A DNA stretch of 64,000 bases from assembly GCF_018406605.1 (NCBI RefSeq), contig NZ_AP024545.1, positions 434,001-498,000 on the forward strand. The letters are read 5' to 3'. Shown here piece after piece: positions 45,062 through 53,633 of the stretch (position 1 is the stretch's first letter; the number at the start of each line of letters is the position of its first letter). The translations under genes and the position numbers were made by a program. The notes beneath the pieces were generated by a model. That model was not told the DNA's origin. It did no database searches and worked only from the letters and a program-made list of their open reading frames with translations. Source of the stretch: Noviluteimonas caseinilytica (GTDB lineage Bacteria; Pseudomonadota; Gammaproteobacteria; Xanthomonadales; Xanthomonadaceae).

Positions 45062-46267
45062 TTACTGCAGTTCCGAGAAGAACTGCTGGATGCGCGACAG
45101 GCCGGGCGCGAGCTGCGGCGTGGGGCACGTGTAGCTGATGCGCATCGCGCGCGGTTCGCCGAACGCCGAACCGGGGACGCACGCGACGCCGTGCGATTCG
45201 AGCAGCGCGCTGCACAGATCGACGTCGTTGGTGATCTTCGTGCCGGTGGGGCCATGCGTCTTGCCGAACGCGCAGCTGATGTCCGGGAAGACGTAGAACG
45301 CACCCTGCGGACGCGGGCACACGATGCCCGGGATCGCGGCGAGCGCGGCCAGCACCTGGTCGCGCTTGGCCTGGAACTCGGCGTTCTTCGCCGTGGGGAC
45401 ATCCTGCGGACCCGACAGTGCGGCGACCGCGGCGGCGGTGATGATTTCCGGGATGTTGGTGATGTGGTTCGAGTTCATCGTGGCCACGGCCTGCGCCACC
45501 GACGCCGGGCCCGCCATGAAGCCCACGCGCCACCCCGGCATGCCGTAGGTCTTGGACAGCGAGTCGATGAAGATCACGCGCTCGCGCAGTTCGGGACGCG
45601 CCTGCACGAAGTTGTGGTAGCCGATGCCGTCGAACACCATGCGGTTGTAGATGTCGTCGGTGATGACCCACGTGTCCGGGTACTTCACCAGCACGTCGGC
45701 GAGCGCCGAGATCTCGGCCTTCGTGTACACCATGCCCGTCGGGTTGGACGGGTTGTTGAACAGGAACACCTTGGGCTTCTTCGCCAGCGCGGCGTCGAGC
45801 TGCGCGGGCGTCATCTTGTAGTCCTGCGTGGCCGGGCACGGCAGCAGGTCGATCTTCGCGTTCACGATCTCGGCGATGTCGACGTAGCTGGTCCAGTACG
45901 GCACGGCGAAGCAGATGGCGTCGCCTTCGTCCAGCAGCGCCTCGGCCAGGTTGTAGATGACGTGCTTGGCGCCGATGCCCGTCGCCACGTTGGCGCGGGT
46001 GTAGCCGGTCATGCCGACCTGTTCCATGTGCGCGATGAACGCATCGAGCAATGCGTCGGCGCCGCGGTTGCTGCCGTACTGGCCGCTGTCCTTCGCCAAC
46101 GCTTCACGGGCGGCGGCATAGACGTGGTCGCCCGGCAAAAAGTTGGGCACGCCGATCGAGAAGCTGATGATGTCGCGGCCTTCGGACTTGAGTCGCTTGG
46201 CCTTTTCGGCGACCAGCATGATTGCGCTAGGCTTGGCGCGACCAATGCGCCGGGCGAGCTCAGGCAT
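45062..46267 (-). CDS. class I/II pyridoxal-phosphate aminotransferase (aspartate aminotransferase-like)
   Basis: A 401-aa fold-type I aminotransferase. The PLP lysine is in IFIDSLSKTYGMPGWRVGF, with the NPSNPTGMVYT and DDIYNRMVF segments and a C-terminal Arg in RISYTCPTP. It is close to the subgroup Ib aspartate/prephenate aminotransferases. Oxaloacetate from aspartate fits its place next to mdh, but the amino acid used is an inference. It starts 53 bp from the divergent lipoprotein operon. Confidence 0.88.
   Translation of the reverse strand: MPELARRIGRAKPSAIMLVAEKAKRLKSEGRDIISFSIGVPNFLPGDHVYAAAREALAKDSGQYGSNRGADALLDAFIAHMEQVGMTGYTRANVATGIGAKHVIYNLAEALLDEGDAICFAVPYWTSYVDIAEIVNAKIDLLPCPATQDYKMTPAQLDAALAKKPKVFLFNNPSNPTGMVYTKAEISALADVLVKYPDTWVITDDIYNRMVFDGIGYHNFVQARPELRERVIFIDSLSKTYGMPGWRVGFMAGPASVAQAVATMNSNHITNIPEIITAAAVAALSGPQDVPTAKNAEFQAKRDQVLAALAAIPGIVCPRPQGAFYVFPDISCAFGKTHGPTGTKITNDVDLCSALLESHGVACVPGSAFGEPRAMRISYTCPTPQLAPGLSRIQQFFSELQ
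46238..46243 (+). promoter_or_regulatory. putative -10 element of the lipoprotein operon
   Basis: TAGGCT lies 76 nt before the ATG at 46320, inside the start of the divergent aminotransferase gene. Weak evidence. Confidence 0.2.
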
Positions 46268-46319
46268 CGCAGAAAACCTCTTCGGGGACGGCCGCGAACG
46301 GGCCGGAAGGAAGCGCGGA

Positions 46320-47078
46320 ATGCTATCACAGCGGACGTGTGCCATCGGGCCGAATCCCTTGCCGCGCACGGCTTTCCGGGGCGCCTGGCTGGCCCTGTCG
46401 TTGCTGGCCGGCCTGGCCTTGTCCGGGTGCACGTCCACCCAGGTCCGCACCGCCACCGATGCGAGCGGCAAGCCCGAGCACATCGTGGGCACCGTGGTGC
46501 TGGTGGAACCGGACATCGAGCTGTATGCGGTCGGTGCCGGCGGCATGCAGGAGCCGCGGGAAGCGTGGACGCTGACGGCCCGGCGCGAATTCCCGATCGC
46601 CGCCCGCGACATCCTCCAGGCCCAGGGCGTGCCGCTGAAGGGCGACTTCATGCTGCCCAAGGACGCCGGCCCGGAAAACAAGCTGCGCCAGCTCACGCTG
46701 CTGAACCAGGCGGTGTCGATCAGCATCCTGAGCTACGCGCGCGGCGACGCCCTGCGCAACAAGCACGGCAAGTTCGACTGGACGCTCGGCCCCGGGGTCG
46801 CGGCCCTGCGCGAGGCCACCGGCGCGGACTACGCGCTGTTCACCTACATCCGCGACAGCTACACCTCCGGCGGGCGCGCGGCGATGCGGATCATCGGCTT
46901 CCTGCTGCTCGGCGGCGACGTGGGCGGCGGCATGCAGATCGGGCTGGCCTCGCTGGTGGACCTGCGCACCGGCCAGGTGGTCTGGCACAACCTGCTGCTG
47001 GACCAGACCGGCGACCTGCGGGACCCGAAGGGCGCGCACGAAACCGCCGGCGACCTGCTCCGGGGCATCCGGCGATGA
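46320..47078 (+). CDS. lipoprotein, first gene of a coupled three-lipoprotein operon
   Basis: A 252-aa protein with a signal and lipobox ALSGC (about residue 37), so it is a lipoprotein. The mature part has a strand-rich start (HIVGTVVLVEPDIELYAV), an all-helical middle containing a LRQLTLLNQAVSISIL segment, and a strongly hydrophobic glycine-rich stretch (IIGFLLLGGDVGGGMQIGLASLV) near residues 190-220 that could insert into a membrane. Its C-terminus ends HETAGDLLRGIRR. The stop overlaps the M48 start (ATGA), so it is coupled to the protease. No family is recognised. Confidence 0.72.
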   Translation: MLSQRTCAIGPNPLPRTAFRGAWLALSLLAGLALSGCTSTQVRTATDASGKPEHIVGTVVLVEPDIELYAVGAGGMQEPREAWTLTARREFPIAARDILQAQGVPLKGDFMLPKDAGPENKLRQLTLLNQAVSISILSYARGDALRNKHGKFDWTLGPGVAALREATGADYALFTYIRDSYTSGGRAAMRIIGFLLLGGDVGGGMQIGLASLVDLRTGQVVWHNLLLDQTGDLRDPKGAHETAGDLLRGIRR

Positions 47079-48247
47079 GCCCGCGCCTGCTCTCGCTGTC
47101 CATCGCGGCGTTCGTGGCGCTCGGTGCGTGCGCGTCGCAGCAACCCTTGCGCGACAACGCACCCGGCACGCGGCCGGCCTCCGGCACCGACGAAGGCGAA
47201 CTCTGGTACGCAATGCAGCGCGCGGAAGAAGAACTGCAACGTTCGCCGATGCGCGTGCGCGATCCCGCGCTCAATGCGTACGTGAAGCAAGTGGCGTGCA
47301 AGGTGAGCGCGGGCCATTGCCAGGACATGCGCGTCTACGTCATGAACGTGCCGCAGTTCAACGCGAGCATGGCGCCCAACGGAATGCTGCTGGTGTGGAC
47401 GGGCGCGTTGCTGCGCATGCGCGACGAAGCCGAACTCGCGTTCGTGCTCGGCCACGAAGCCGGCCACTACCGCGCGCAGCATTCGATCCGGCAATGGCGG
47501 CGCATGAAGGACACCAGCGCGTTGCTGAGTGCGTTCTCCGTGCTCGCCTACGGCTTCGGCGCACCGAACACCGCGATGCTCGGTTCGCTCGCCGCGTACG
47601 CCACGGTCTTCAAGTTCAGCCGCGACATGGAGCGCGAAGCCGATCACCTCGGTTTCGCCGAAGTGGTGAAGAACGGGTACGACCCGAAGGCCGGCGCGGA
47701 CCTGTGGAGCCGCATGCTGCGCGAAGAAAACACGCTGAAATACCTTCCGCGCAGCCGCGTCTTCGCCTCGCATCCCGCGACGGAAGAACGCCTCGCCGAC
47801 GTGCGCGCGGCAGCGGCCGCGATTTCCGATCCACCGCACGAGCTCGGCGTCGCGCCCTACCGCGCGGCGACCCGGCCCTTCCTCGAAAACTGGCTCGACG
47901 GCGAACTCTCGCAACGTCGTTACCAGAGCTCGCTGCTCGTCATCCAGGAACTGCTGGACGAATCGCCCGGCGAAGACCGCGGCGTGCTCACGTTCTATCT
48001 CGCCGAAGCGCATCGGCGCGAGGATGGCCCCGGCGATCGCGAAAAAGCGGCGGCGCTGTACGCGCAGGCGATCGCGATGCCGGGCGCGCCCGCGGGTGCG
48101 TGGCGCGAACACGGCTTCGCCCTCGCGCAGGCCGGCCAGCGTGCGCAGGCACGCGATGCGTTCCAGCAATACCTGGCGCGTGCGCCGCAGGCAGACGATC
48201 GCGCCTTCGTGCAACGCGAACTCGACAAGCTCGGAGGAACGCCCTGA
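47075..48247 (+). CDS. lipoprotein M48-family metalloprotease
   Basis: A 390-aa zinc metallopeptidase of family M48. A signal with lipobox LGAC (near residue 19) makes it a lipoprotein. The zinc site HEAGH is residues 127-131, with the third ligand in READHLGF. After the protease domain comes a C-terminal helical part with repeated hairpins (ALAQAGQRAQARDAFQQYLARAP), tetratricopeptide-like. This is the layout of BepA/LoiP-type outer-membrane assembly proteases. The substrate is not known. It starts inside the previous gene and its stop overlaps the next ATG. Confidence 0.88.
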   Translation: MSPRLLSLSIAAFVALGACASQQPLRDNAPGTRPASGTDEGELWYAMQRAEEELQRSPMRVRDPALNAYVKQVACKVSAGHCQDMRVYVMNVPQFNASMAPNGMLLVWTGALLRMRDEAELAFVLGHEAGHYRAQHSIRQWRRMKDTSALLSAFSVLAYGFGAPNTAMLGSLAAYATVFKFSRDMEREADHLGFAEVVKNGYDPKAGADLWSRMLREENTLKYLPRSRVFASHPATEERLADVRAAAAAISDPPHELGVAPYRAATRPFLENWLDGELSQRRYQSSLLVIQELLDESPGEDRGVLTFYLAEAHRREDGPGDREKAAALYAQAIAMPGAPAGAWREHGFALAQAGQRAQARDAFQQYLARAPQADDRAFVQRELDKLGGTP

Positions 48248-48840
48248 TGCGATCGATGCGCGGCTGGTGGCTGGGGTTGGCGGCCGCGATGCTGCTGTCG
48301 GCGTGCGCGACGACGGGCAGCCGGCTCGTCGAGCCCGGCCCCAACCCGGCGGGCCAGAAGCTCACGATCAACAGCGAGATGGAATGGACGCGCGGCGCGG
48401 ACAGCCGCTACCAGGTCTGGACGATCGACGGCGAGCTGCTGAACCTGCTCTATCTGATCCCGTACGTGAAGGAAGGCGAATACATCTTCCTGGGCCAGCG
48501 CCAGGGGAAGCGACGCCCCGACGGCCCCTACTACCACCGCGGCATGCGGCAGGACGAGCTGCGCGACCTCATCTCCGACGGCCTGCTGCAGGCCGGGCTG
48601 GTCGGCATCGAGGCCAGCAACCTGCGACCGGTGAACTTCGGTTCGCACGAGGGCCTGCGCTTCGACCTGACCATGGTGAACAGCGAAGGCCTGGCCTACC
48701 AGGGCTACGTGGCGGCCTTCGAACACGAGAAGGGCCTGGCGCTGGCGATCTGGATCGCGCCGAGCGAGTACTACTTCCCGCGGGATGCAGCGAAGGTGTC
48801 GAGGATGCTCGACACCCTGCGCTGGAACAGCGGCGGCTGA
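48247..48840 (+). CDS. lipoprotein, third gene of the coupled operon
   Basis: A 197-aa lipoprotein with lipobox LLSAC (near Cys20). The mature domain is beta-rich with WTIDGELLNLLYLIPYV, a YYHRGMRQDELRDLISDGL helix and a C-terminal IWIAPSEYYFPRD strand. No cysteines or catalytic residues are conspicuous. The ATG shares bases with the M48 stop (TGATG), so it is tightly coupled. An in-frame Met lies at 48256. A helper or substrate of the protease is a reasonable guess, no more. Confidence 0.7.
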   Translation: MRSMRGWWLGLAAAMLLSACATTGSRLVEPGPNPAGQKLTINSEMEWTRGADSRYQVWTIDGELLNLLYLIPYVKEGEYIFLGQRQGKRRPDGPYYHRGMRQDELRDLISDGLLQAGLVGIEASNLRPVNFGSHEGLRFDLTMVNSEGLAYQGYVAAFEHEKGLALAIWIAPSEYYFPRDAAKVSRMLDTLRWNSGG

Positions 48841-48859
48841 CACCGCCGCCGTCCGGGGA

Positions 48860-49354
48860 TCACGCCGCGAGGATCTGGTTCCATTCCTTCACGCGGTCGG
48901 CCTTGGCGGCCAGCACGGCGGCGGCGTCGCCTTCGATCTTCACGCTGTTGATCTTGTCGCCCTGCTTCACGGCGTCGACCACGTCCATGCCCTCGACCAC
49001 CTTGCCGAAGACGGTGTGCTTGCCGTCCAGCCAGCCGGTGGGCACGTGGGTGATGAAGAACTGGCTGCCGTTGGTGTTCGGGCCGGCATTGGCCATCGAC
49101 AGCACGCCGCGCTCGTGGCGCAGGCCGTTGTTGGTCTCGTCCTCGAAGCGGTAGCCCGGGCCGCCGCGGCCGGAGCCTTCCGGACAGCCACCCTGGACCA
49201 TGAAATCGTCGATGACGCGGTGGAAATTGAGGCCATCGTAGAAACCGCGCTGGGCCAGGTTCACGAAGTTGGCCACCGTGAGCGGGGCCTTGTCCGGGGC
49301 CAGTTCGATGCGGACCGGGCCGCGGGCGGTATCGAATACGGCGAACAAGCTCAT
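48860..49354 (-). CDS. ppiB: cyclophilin-type peptidyl-prolyl cis-trans isomerase
   Basis: A 164-aa cyclophilin without a signal peptide, the PpiB (cytosolic) type. It catalyses proline isomerisation. Diagnostic parts are FHRVIDDFMVQGG, the catalytic Arg and Phe in that region, MANAGPNTNGSQFFIT, and FGKVVEGMDVVD. The start at 49354 gives the usual N-terminus MSLFAVFDT. A TATCCT -10-like element is 28 nt upstream, back to back with the typA promoter. Confidence 0.95.
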   Translation of the reverse strand: MSLFAVFDTARGPVRIELAPDKAPLTVANFVNLAQRGFYDGLNFHRVIDDFMVQGGCPEGSGRGGPGYRFEDETNNGLRHERGVLSMANAGPNTNGSQFFITHVPTGWLDGKHTVFGKVVEGMDVVDAVKQGDKINSVKIEGDAAAVLAAKADRVKEWNQILAA

Positions 49355-49382
49355 GGATGCACCTCCGTGGGGAAAGCGCCCG

Positions 49383-49388
49383 AGGATA
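49383..49388 (-). promoter_or_regulatory. putative -10 element of ppiB
   Basis: Minus-strand TATCCT ends 28 nt before the ppiB ATG, the recurring spacing in this window. Confidence 0.35.
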
Positions 49389-49419
49389 CTCCAGTCAGTG
49401 TTGGGGGCCCGAGCACGGG

Positions 49420-49425
49420 TATACT
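49420..49425 (+). promoter_or_regulatory. putative -10 element of typA
   Basis: TATACT, preceded by GGG, lies 50 nt before the typA ATG. The 16-18 bp upstream have no clear -35. Confidence 0.4.
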
Positions 49426-49475
49426 CGCCGGCTCTCTTTCCAGGCCCTACGCGCCGTCGCCGGCGCGCATTCAGT

Positions 49476-51335
49476 ATGTCCGCAACCGCTTCCGTCGAAC
49501 GCCTCCGCAATATCGCCATCGTCGCGCACGTCGACCATGGCAAGACCACCCTCGTCGACCAGCTGCTCAAGCAGTCCGGCACGTTGAACGAACGCGCCGT
49601 CGTCCCCGACCGGGTGATGGACAGCAACGACCTGGAAAAGGAACGCGGCATCACGATCCTTTCCAAGAACACCGCGATCCGCTGGACCAACCCGAAGACG
49701 GGCGAGGTGTGGCGCATCAACATCGTCGACACGCCCGGGCACGCCGACTTCGGCGGCGAAGTGGAACGCGTGCTGTCGATGGTCGACTCGGTGCTCATCC
49801 TCGTCGACGCGATGGACGGCCCGATGCCGCAGACGCGCTTCGTGACGCAGAAGGCGTTCGCGATGGGCTTCAAGCCGATCGTCGTCGTCAACAAGGTCGA
49901 CCGCCCCGGCGCGCGCGCCAGCTGGGTGCTCGACCAGACGTTCGACCTGTTCGACCGCCTCGGCGCCACCGACGACCAGCTCGACTTCACCACCGTCTAC
50001 GCCTCGGGCCTGCAGGGCTACGCCGGCATGGACGAGAGCGTGCGCGACGGCGACATGACGCCGTTGTTCGAAGCGATCTGCAACCACGTGCCCGCGCCGC
50101 CGGTCGACCCGGACGGCCCGTTCCAGATGCGCGTGACCTCGCTCGACTACAACAACTACGTCGGCATCATCGGCGTGGGCCGCATCCAGCGCGGCAAGAT
50201 CAAGACCAACCAGCAGATCACGGTCATCGACCGCGAAGGCAAGACACGCAACGGCAAGGTGCTGCAGGTGCTCGGCTTCATGGGCCTGGAGCGCGTGGAA
50301 GTGCCCGAAGCGATGGCCGGCGACATCATCGCCGTCTCCGGCGTTGAAGGCCTCGGCATTTCCGACACGCTGTGCGAACCGGGCGCGGTCGAACAGCTCC
50401 CCGTGCTCACCGTCGACGAACCCACGATCTCGATGACCTTCCAGGTCAACGACTCGCCGTTCGCCGGCGTCAAGGATCGCAGCGGCGGCAAGTTCCTCAC
50501 CTCGCGCCAGCTGCGCGACCGCCTGATGCGCGAGACGCAGCACAACGTCGCGCTGAAGGTCGAGGACACGGCCGACGCCGACAAGTTCAAGGTCAGCGGC
50601 CGCGGCGAACTGCACCTGTCGATCCTCATCGAGAACATGCGTCGCGAAGGCTACGAGCTCGCGGTGTCGCGTCCGGAAGTGATCCTCAAGCAGGTCGACG
50701 GCGTGACGCACGAACCGGTGGAATCGCTGGTGTGCGACATGGAAGAACAGTTCCAGGGCGGCGTGATGGGCCGCCTCGGCGAGCGCAAGGCGCTGCTGCA
50801 GAACATGGAACCGGACGGCAAGGGACGCGTGCGCCTGGATTACATGATCCCCGCGCGTGGCCTCATCGGTTTCCAGACCGAGTTCCGCACGCTCACGGCC
50901 GGCACCGGCCTGCTCTTCCACGTGTTCGACCACTACGGTCCGAAGGCGGAAGGCCAGATCGGCCAGCGCCAGAACGGCGTGCTGATCTCCAACGGCACGG
51001 GCCCCTCGCCGGCGTACGCGCAGATCGCGATGCAGGAACGCGGCCGCCTCTTCATCGAGCCGGGCGAAGAAATCTACGAAGGCCAGATCGTCGGCATCAA
51101 CAGCAAGGACAACGACCTCACGGTCAATGCCCTGCGCGGCAAGCAGCTCACCAACTTCCGCGCGTCCGGCAAGGACGACGATGAAGGCCTGATCCCGCCG
51201 ATCAAGTTCTCGCTCGAACAGGCGCTGGAATTCATCGACGACGACGAACTCGTCGAGATCACGCCGAAGGCGATCCGTCTGCGGAAGAAGCACCGCAGCG
51301 AAACCGATCGCAAGCGCGCCTCCCGCGCGGCGTGA
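49476..51335 (+). CDS. typA: ribosome-associated GTPase TypA/BipA
   Basis: A 619-aa translational GTPase related to EF-G. The P-loop is AHVDHGKTTL (residues 17-26), switch II is DTPGHADFGGE, and NKVD is at about 138-141. The C-terminal BipA-specific domain ends DDDELVEITPKAIRLRKK. It helps ribosome assembly and stress adaptation, especially in the cold. The ATG at 49476 follows a promoter-like TATACT. The stop overlaps the GTG of the DUF2127 gene as GTGA, coupling the two. Confidence 0.97.
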   Translation: MSATASVERLRNIAIVAHVDHGKTTLVDQLLKQSGTLNERAVVPDRVMDSNDLEKERGITILSKNTAIRWTNPKTGEVWRINIVDTPGHADFGGEVERVLSMVDSVLILVDAMDGPMPQTRFVTQKAFAMGFKPIVVVNKVDRPGARASWVLDQTFDLFDRLGATDDQLDFTTVYASGLQGYAGMDESVRDGDMTPLFEAICNHVPAPPVDPDGPFQMRVTSLDYNNYVGIIGVGRIQRGKIKTNQQITVIDREGKTRNGKVLQVLGFMGLERVEVPEAMAGDIIAVSGVEGLGISDTLCEPGAVEQLPVLTVDEPTISMTFQVNDSPFAGVKDRSGGKFLTSRQLRDRLMRETQHNVALKVEDTADADKFKVSGRGELHLSILIENMRREGYELAVSRPEVILKQVDGVTHEPVESLVCDMEEQFQGGVMGRLGERKALLQNMEPDGKGRVRLDYMIPARGLIGFQTEFRTLTAGTGLLFHVFDHYGPKAEGQIGQRQNGVLISNGTGPSPAYAQIAMQERGRLFIEPGEEIYEGQIVGINSKDNDLTVNALRGKQLTNFRASGKDDDEGLIPPIKFSLEQALEFIDDDELVEITPKAIRLRKKHRSETDRKRASRAA

Positions 51336-51808
51336 CCCAGGGGCCGGCCCCGCACTACAACCCCAACCCGCGGGCCCACCCCGGCCTGCGGGCCATCGCG
51401 CTGATCGAAGCGCTCAAGGGATTGCTTGCGTTGTCGGCCGCCAGCGGGCTCGAGATCATCGGGCCCGTCCCGCTCAAGCGATGGGCGCACGCGCTCATCG
51501 ATTATTTCCAGCTCGATACGCAGCACGGTGCGATGGCGTGGCTGGCCAACGCCATCAATCCCGGCTCGGTGCATTTCGCCGCCGCGGCCGTGGGCGCGTA
51601 TGCCGTGCTGCACCTGATCGAAGCCTGGGGCCTGTGGCGCGACAAGGCCTGGGCCTCGCTGCTCGGCTGCATCGCCGCGGCCATCTACCTGCCCTTCGAT
51701 CTCTACGCCCTCTTCCGGCACCCCGGCTGGGTCTCGGTGGCCGTGCTGGCCATCAATGTGCTGATCGTCTGGGTTCTCGCACGCGACCTGCTCAAGCGGC
51801 GCACCTGA
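51332..51808 (+). CDS. DUF2127 membrane protein coupled to typA
   Basis: A 158-aa membrane protein with about four hydrophobic segments (ALIEALKGLLALSAASG, SVHFAAAAVGAYAVLHLIEAW, LLGCIAAAIYLPFDLYALF, SVAVLAINVLIVWVLA), matching the DUF2127 family. Function is unknown. Starts with a GTG that shares GTGA with the typA stop, so it is read with typA. The N-terminus (TQGPAPHYNPNPRAH) is soluble and Pro-rich. Confidence 0.8.
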   Translation: MTQGPAPHYNPNPRAHPGLRAIALIEALKGLLALSAASGLEIIGPVPLKRWAHALIDYFQLDTQHGAMAWLANAINPGSVHFAAAAVGAYAVLHLIEAWGLWRDKAWASLLGCIAAAIYLPFDLYALFRHPGWVSVAVLAINVLIVWVLARDLLKRRT

Positions 51809-51881
51809 CCCGCCCCACCCTGTTGCAGGTCCGGCCGCTGCGCCCCATGCTCCGCCGGCACATCGCCCCGGGGACCCTGCC

Positions 51882-53633
51882 ATGCGCCTTGCCCTGCTTT
51901 CGCTCGCCGTGCTCGCCACCGTTGCCTGCCAGCCGCGCGAAGGCGCGCAGCCCGCATCCACCGCAGCGCCTGCTTCCACCGCCAACGCACCGACCGCGAA
52001 CGTGCCTGCGTTCGCGTACGACGAAGTGGATGTCGCCACGCTGCAAGCGCGCATGGCGAAGGGCGAACTCGACAGCCATCGCCTGACGCAGGCGTACCTC
52101 GATCGCATCGCCGCGATCGACAAGGCGGGCCCCGCGCTCAACTCGGTGATCGAACTCAATCCCGATGCGATCAAGGAAGCCGACGCGCTCGACGCCGAAC
52201 GCAAGGCCGGCAAGGTGCGCGGCCCGATGCACGGCATCCCGGTGCTGCTGAAGGACAACATCGACGCAACACCGATGGTGAACTCCGGTGGTTCGCTCGC
52301 GCTCGCCGACAACCGGCCCAAGCGCGATGCGTTCCTCGTGCAGCGCCTGCGCGCGGCGGGCGCGGTGATCCTCGGCAAGACCAACCTCAGCGAGTGGGCG
52401 AACTTCCGTTCGACGCGTTCGACATCGGGCTGGAGCGGACGCGGCGGGCAGACGAAGAATCCTTACGCGCTCGATCGCAATCCGTGCGGTTCGAGTTCCG
52501 GCACGGGCACCGCGATCGCGGCGAGCCTCGCCGCGGTGGGCGTGGGCACGGAAACCGATGGCAGCGTGATCTGTCCCGCCTCGGTCGCGGGCCTCGTCGG
52601 TTTGAAGCCCACCGTGGGCCTGGTGAGCCGCGACGGCATCATTCCGATCTCCAGCTCGCAGGACACGGCCGGCCCGATGACGCGCACCGTGATGGATGCG
52701 GCGACGATGTTGTCGGCGATGGTGGGGCGCGACGACAACGATGTCGCCACCGCCAACAGCGTGGGCAAGGCGGTGTTCGATTACGCGTCGCGGCTGGATG
52801 CGAATTCGCTGAAGGGCGCGCGCATCGGCGTGCTGCGCAAGGACATGGGCTTCCATCCCGACGTGGACGCGGCGATGGAGAACGCGATCGCGACGCTGAA
52901 GTCGGCGGGCGCGGAAGTCGTGGACGTCGAGATCCCGACGAAGGGCAAGTGGGACGATGCGGAATTCGACGTGCTGCTGTACGAGTTCAAGGCGGGCGTG
53001 GAGCACTACCTGCAGACGCACGATGCGCAGGTCAAGACGCTGCCGCAGCTGATCGCGTTCAACAACGCGCACGTCGCCGAAGAGATGCCCTACTTCGCGC
53101 AGGAGATCTTCGAGAAGGCGAATGCGAAGGGGTCGCTCGGCGATGCCGCGTACCTGGACGCGCGCGCGAACGCGAAGCGCCTCGCGGGGCCGGAAGGCAT
53201 CGATGTCGCGCTGGCCTCGCAACATGTCGACGTGCTGATCGCGCCCGCGATGTCGCCGGCGTGGCCGACCGACCAGGTGCTGGGCGATCACTTCGTCGGC
53301 GCCGGTTACGGCGCGGCCGCGGTGGCGGGCTATCCGAGCCTGACGGTGCCGATGGGCGAAAGCCATGGGTTGCCGATCGGGATCGTGTTCGTCGGGCCGG
53401 CGTGGAGCGAAGCGAAGCTGCTCTCGATCGGCTACGCGTACGAACAGCGCAGCAAGGCGCGGCGCGCGCCGCAATTCCTGCCGACGGTGAAGCTGGGGAA
53501 GACGGCGTTGCCGGAAGCGGGCGCCAACACCAAGCCGGTGTGGACGTCGGCGGATCTCGCTACGGCTTCGACGGCGGCGATGCCTGCGGAGACTTCGACG
53601 ACGACGCCTGCGGCGGCAGCAACGACAAAGTGA
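51882..53633 (+). CDS. lipoprotein-like amidase (amidase signature family)
   Basis: A 583-aa protein of the amidase signature family. A signal with a possible lipobox (TVAC, Cys16) precedes an Ala/Thr linker. The catalytic Lys is in VLLKDNID, followed by the Gly/Ser-rich GSSSGTG and the Ser nucleophile region TDGSVICPASV. This is the Ser-cisSer-Lys triad layout. It hydrolyses amide bonds; substrate unknown. The last 30 residues are a Thr/Ala-rich low-complexity tail whose final 74 bp overlap the convergent BNR gene. Confidence 0.88.
   Translation: MRLALLSLAVLATVACQPREGAQPASTAAPASTANAPTANVPAFAYDEVDVATLQARMAKGELDSHRLTQAYLDRIAAIDKAGPALNSVIELNPDAIKEADALDAERKAGKVRGPMHGIPVLLKDNIDATPMVNSGGSLALADNRPKRDAFLVQRLRAAGAVILGKTNLSEWANFRSTRSTSGWSGRGGQTKNPYALDRNPCGSSSGTGTAIAASLAAVGVGTETDGSVICPASVAGLVGLKPTVGLVSRDGIIPISSSQDTAGPMTRTVMDAATMLSAMVGRDDNDVATANSVGKAVFDYASRLDANSLKGARIGVLRKDMGFHPDVDAAMENAIATLKSAGAEVVDVEIPTKGKWDDAEFDVLLYEFKAGVEHYLQTHDAQVKTLPQLIAFNNAHVAEEMPYFAQEIFEKANAKGSLGDAAYLDARANAKRLAGPEGIDVALASQHVDVLIAPAMSPAWPTDQVLGDHFVGAGYGAAAVAGYPSLTVPMGESHGLPIGIVFVGPAWSEAKLLSIGYAYEQRSKARRAPQFLPTVKLGKTALPEAGANTKPVWTSADLATASTAAMPAETSTTTPAAAATTK

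Noticed and set aside
44048..47074. Very long plus-strand open frame (about 1000 codons) upstream of the M48 gene
   Set aside because: It is the antisense shadow of mdh and the aminotransferase in high-GC DNA. Its translation is His/Arg/Ala-rich with no domain, and the M48 lipoprotein start at 47075 is clear.
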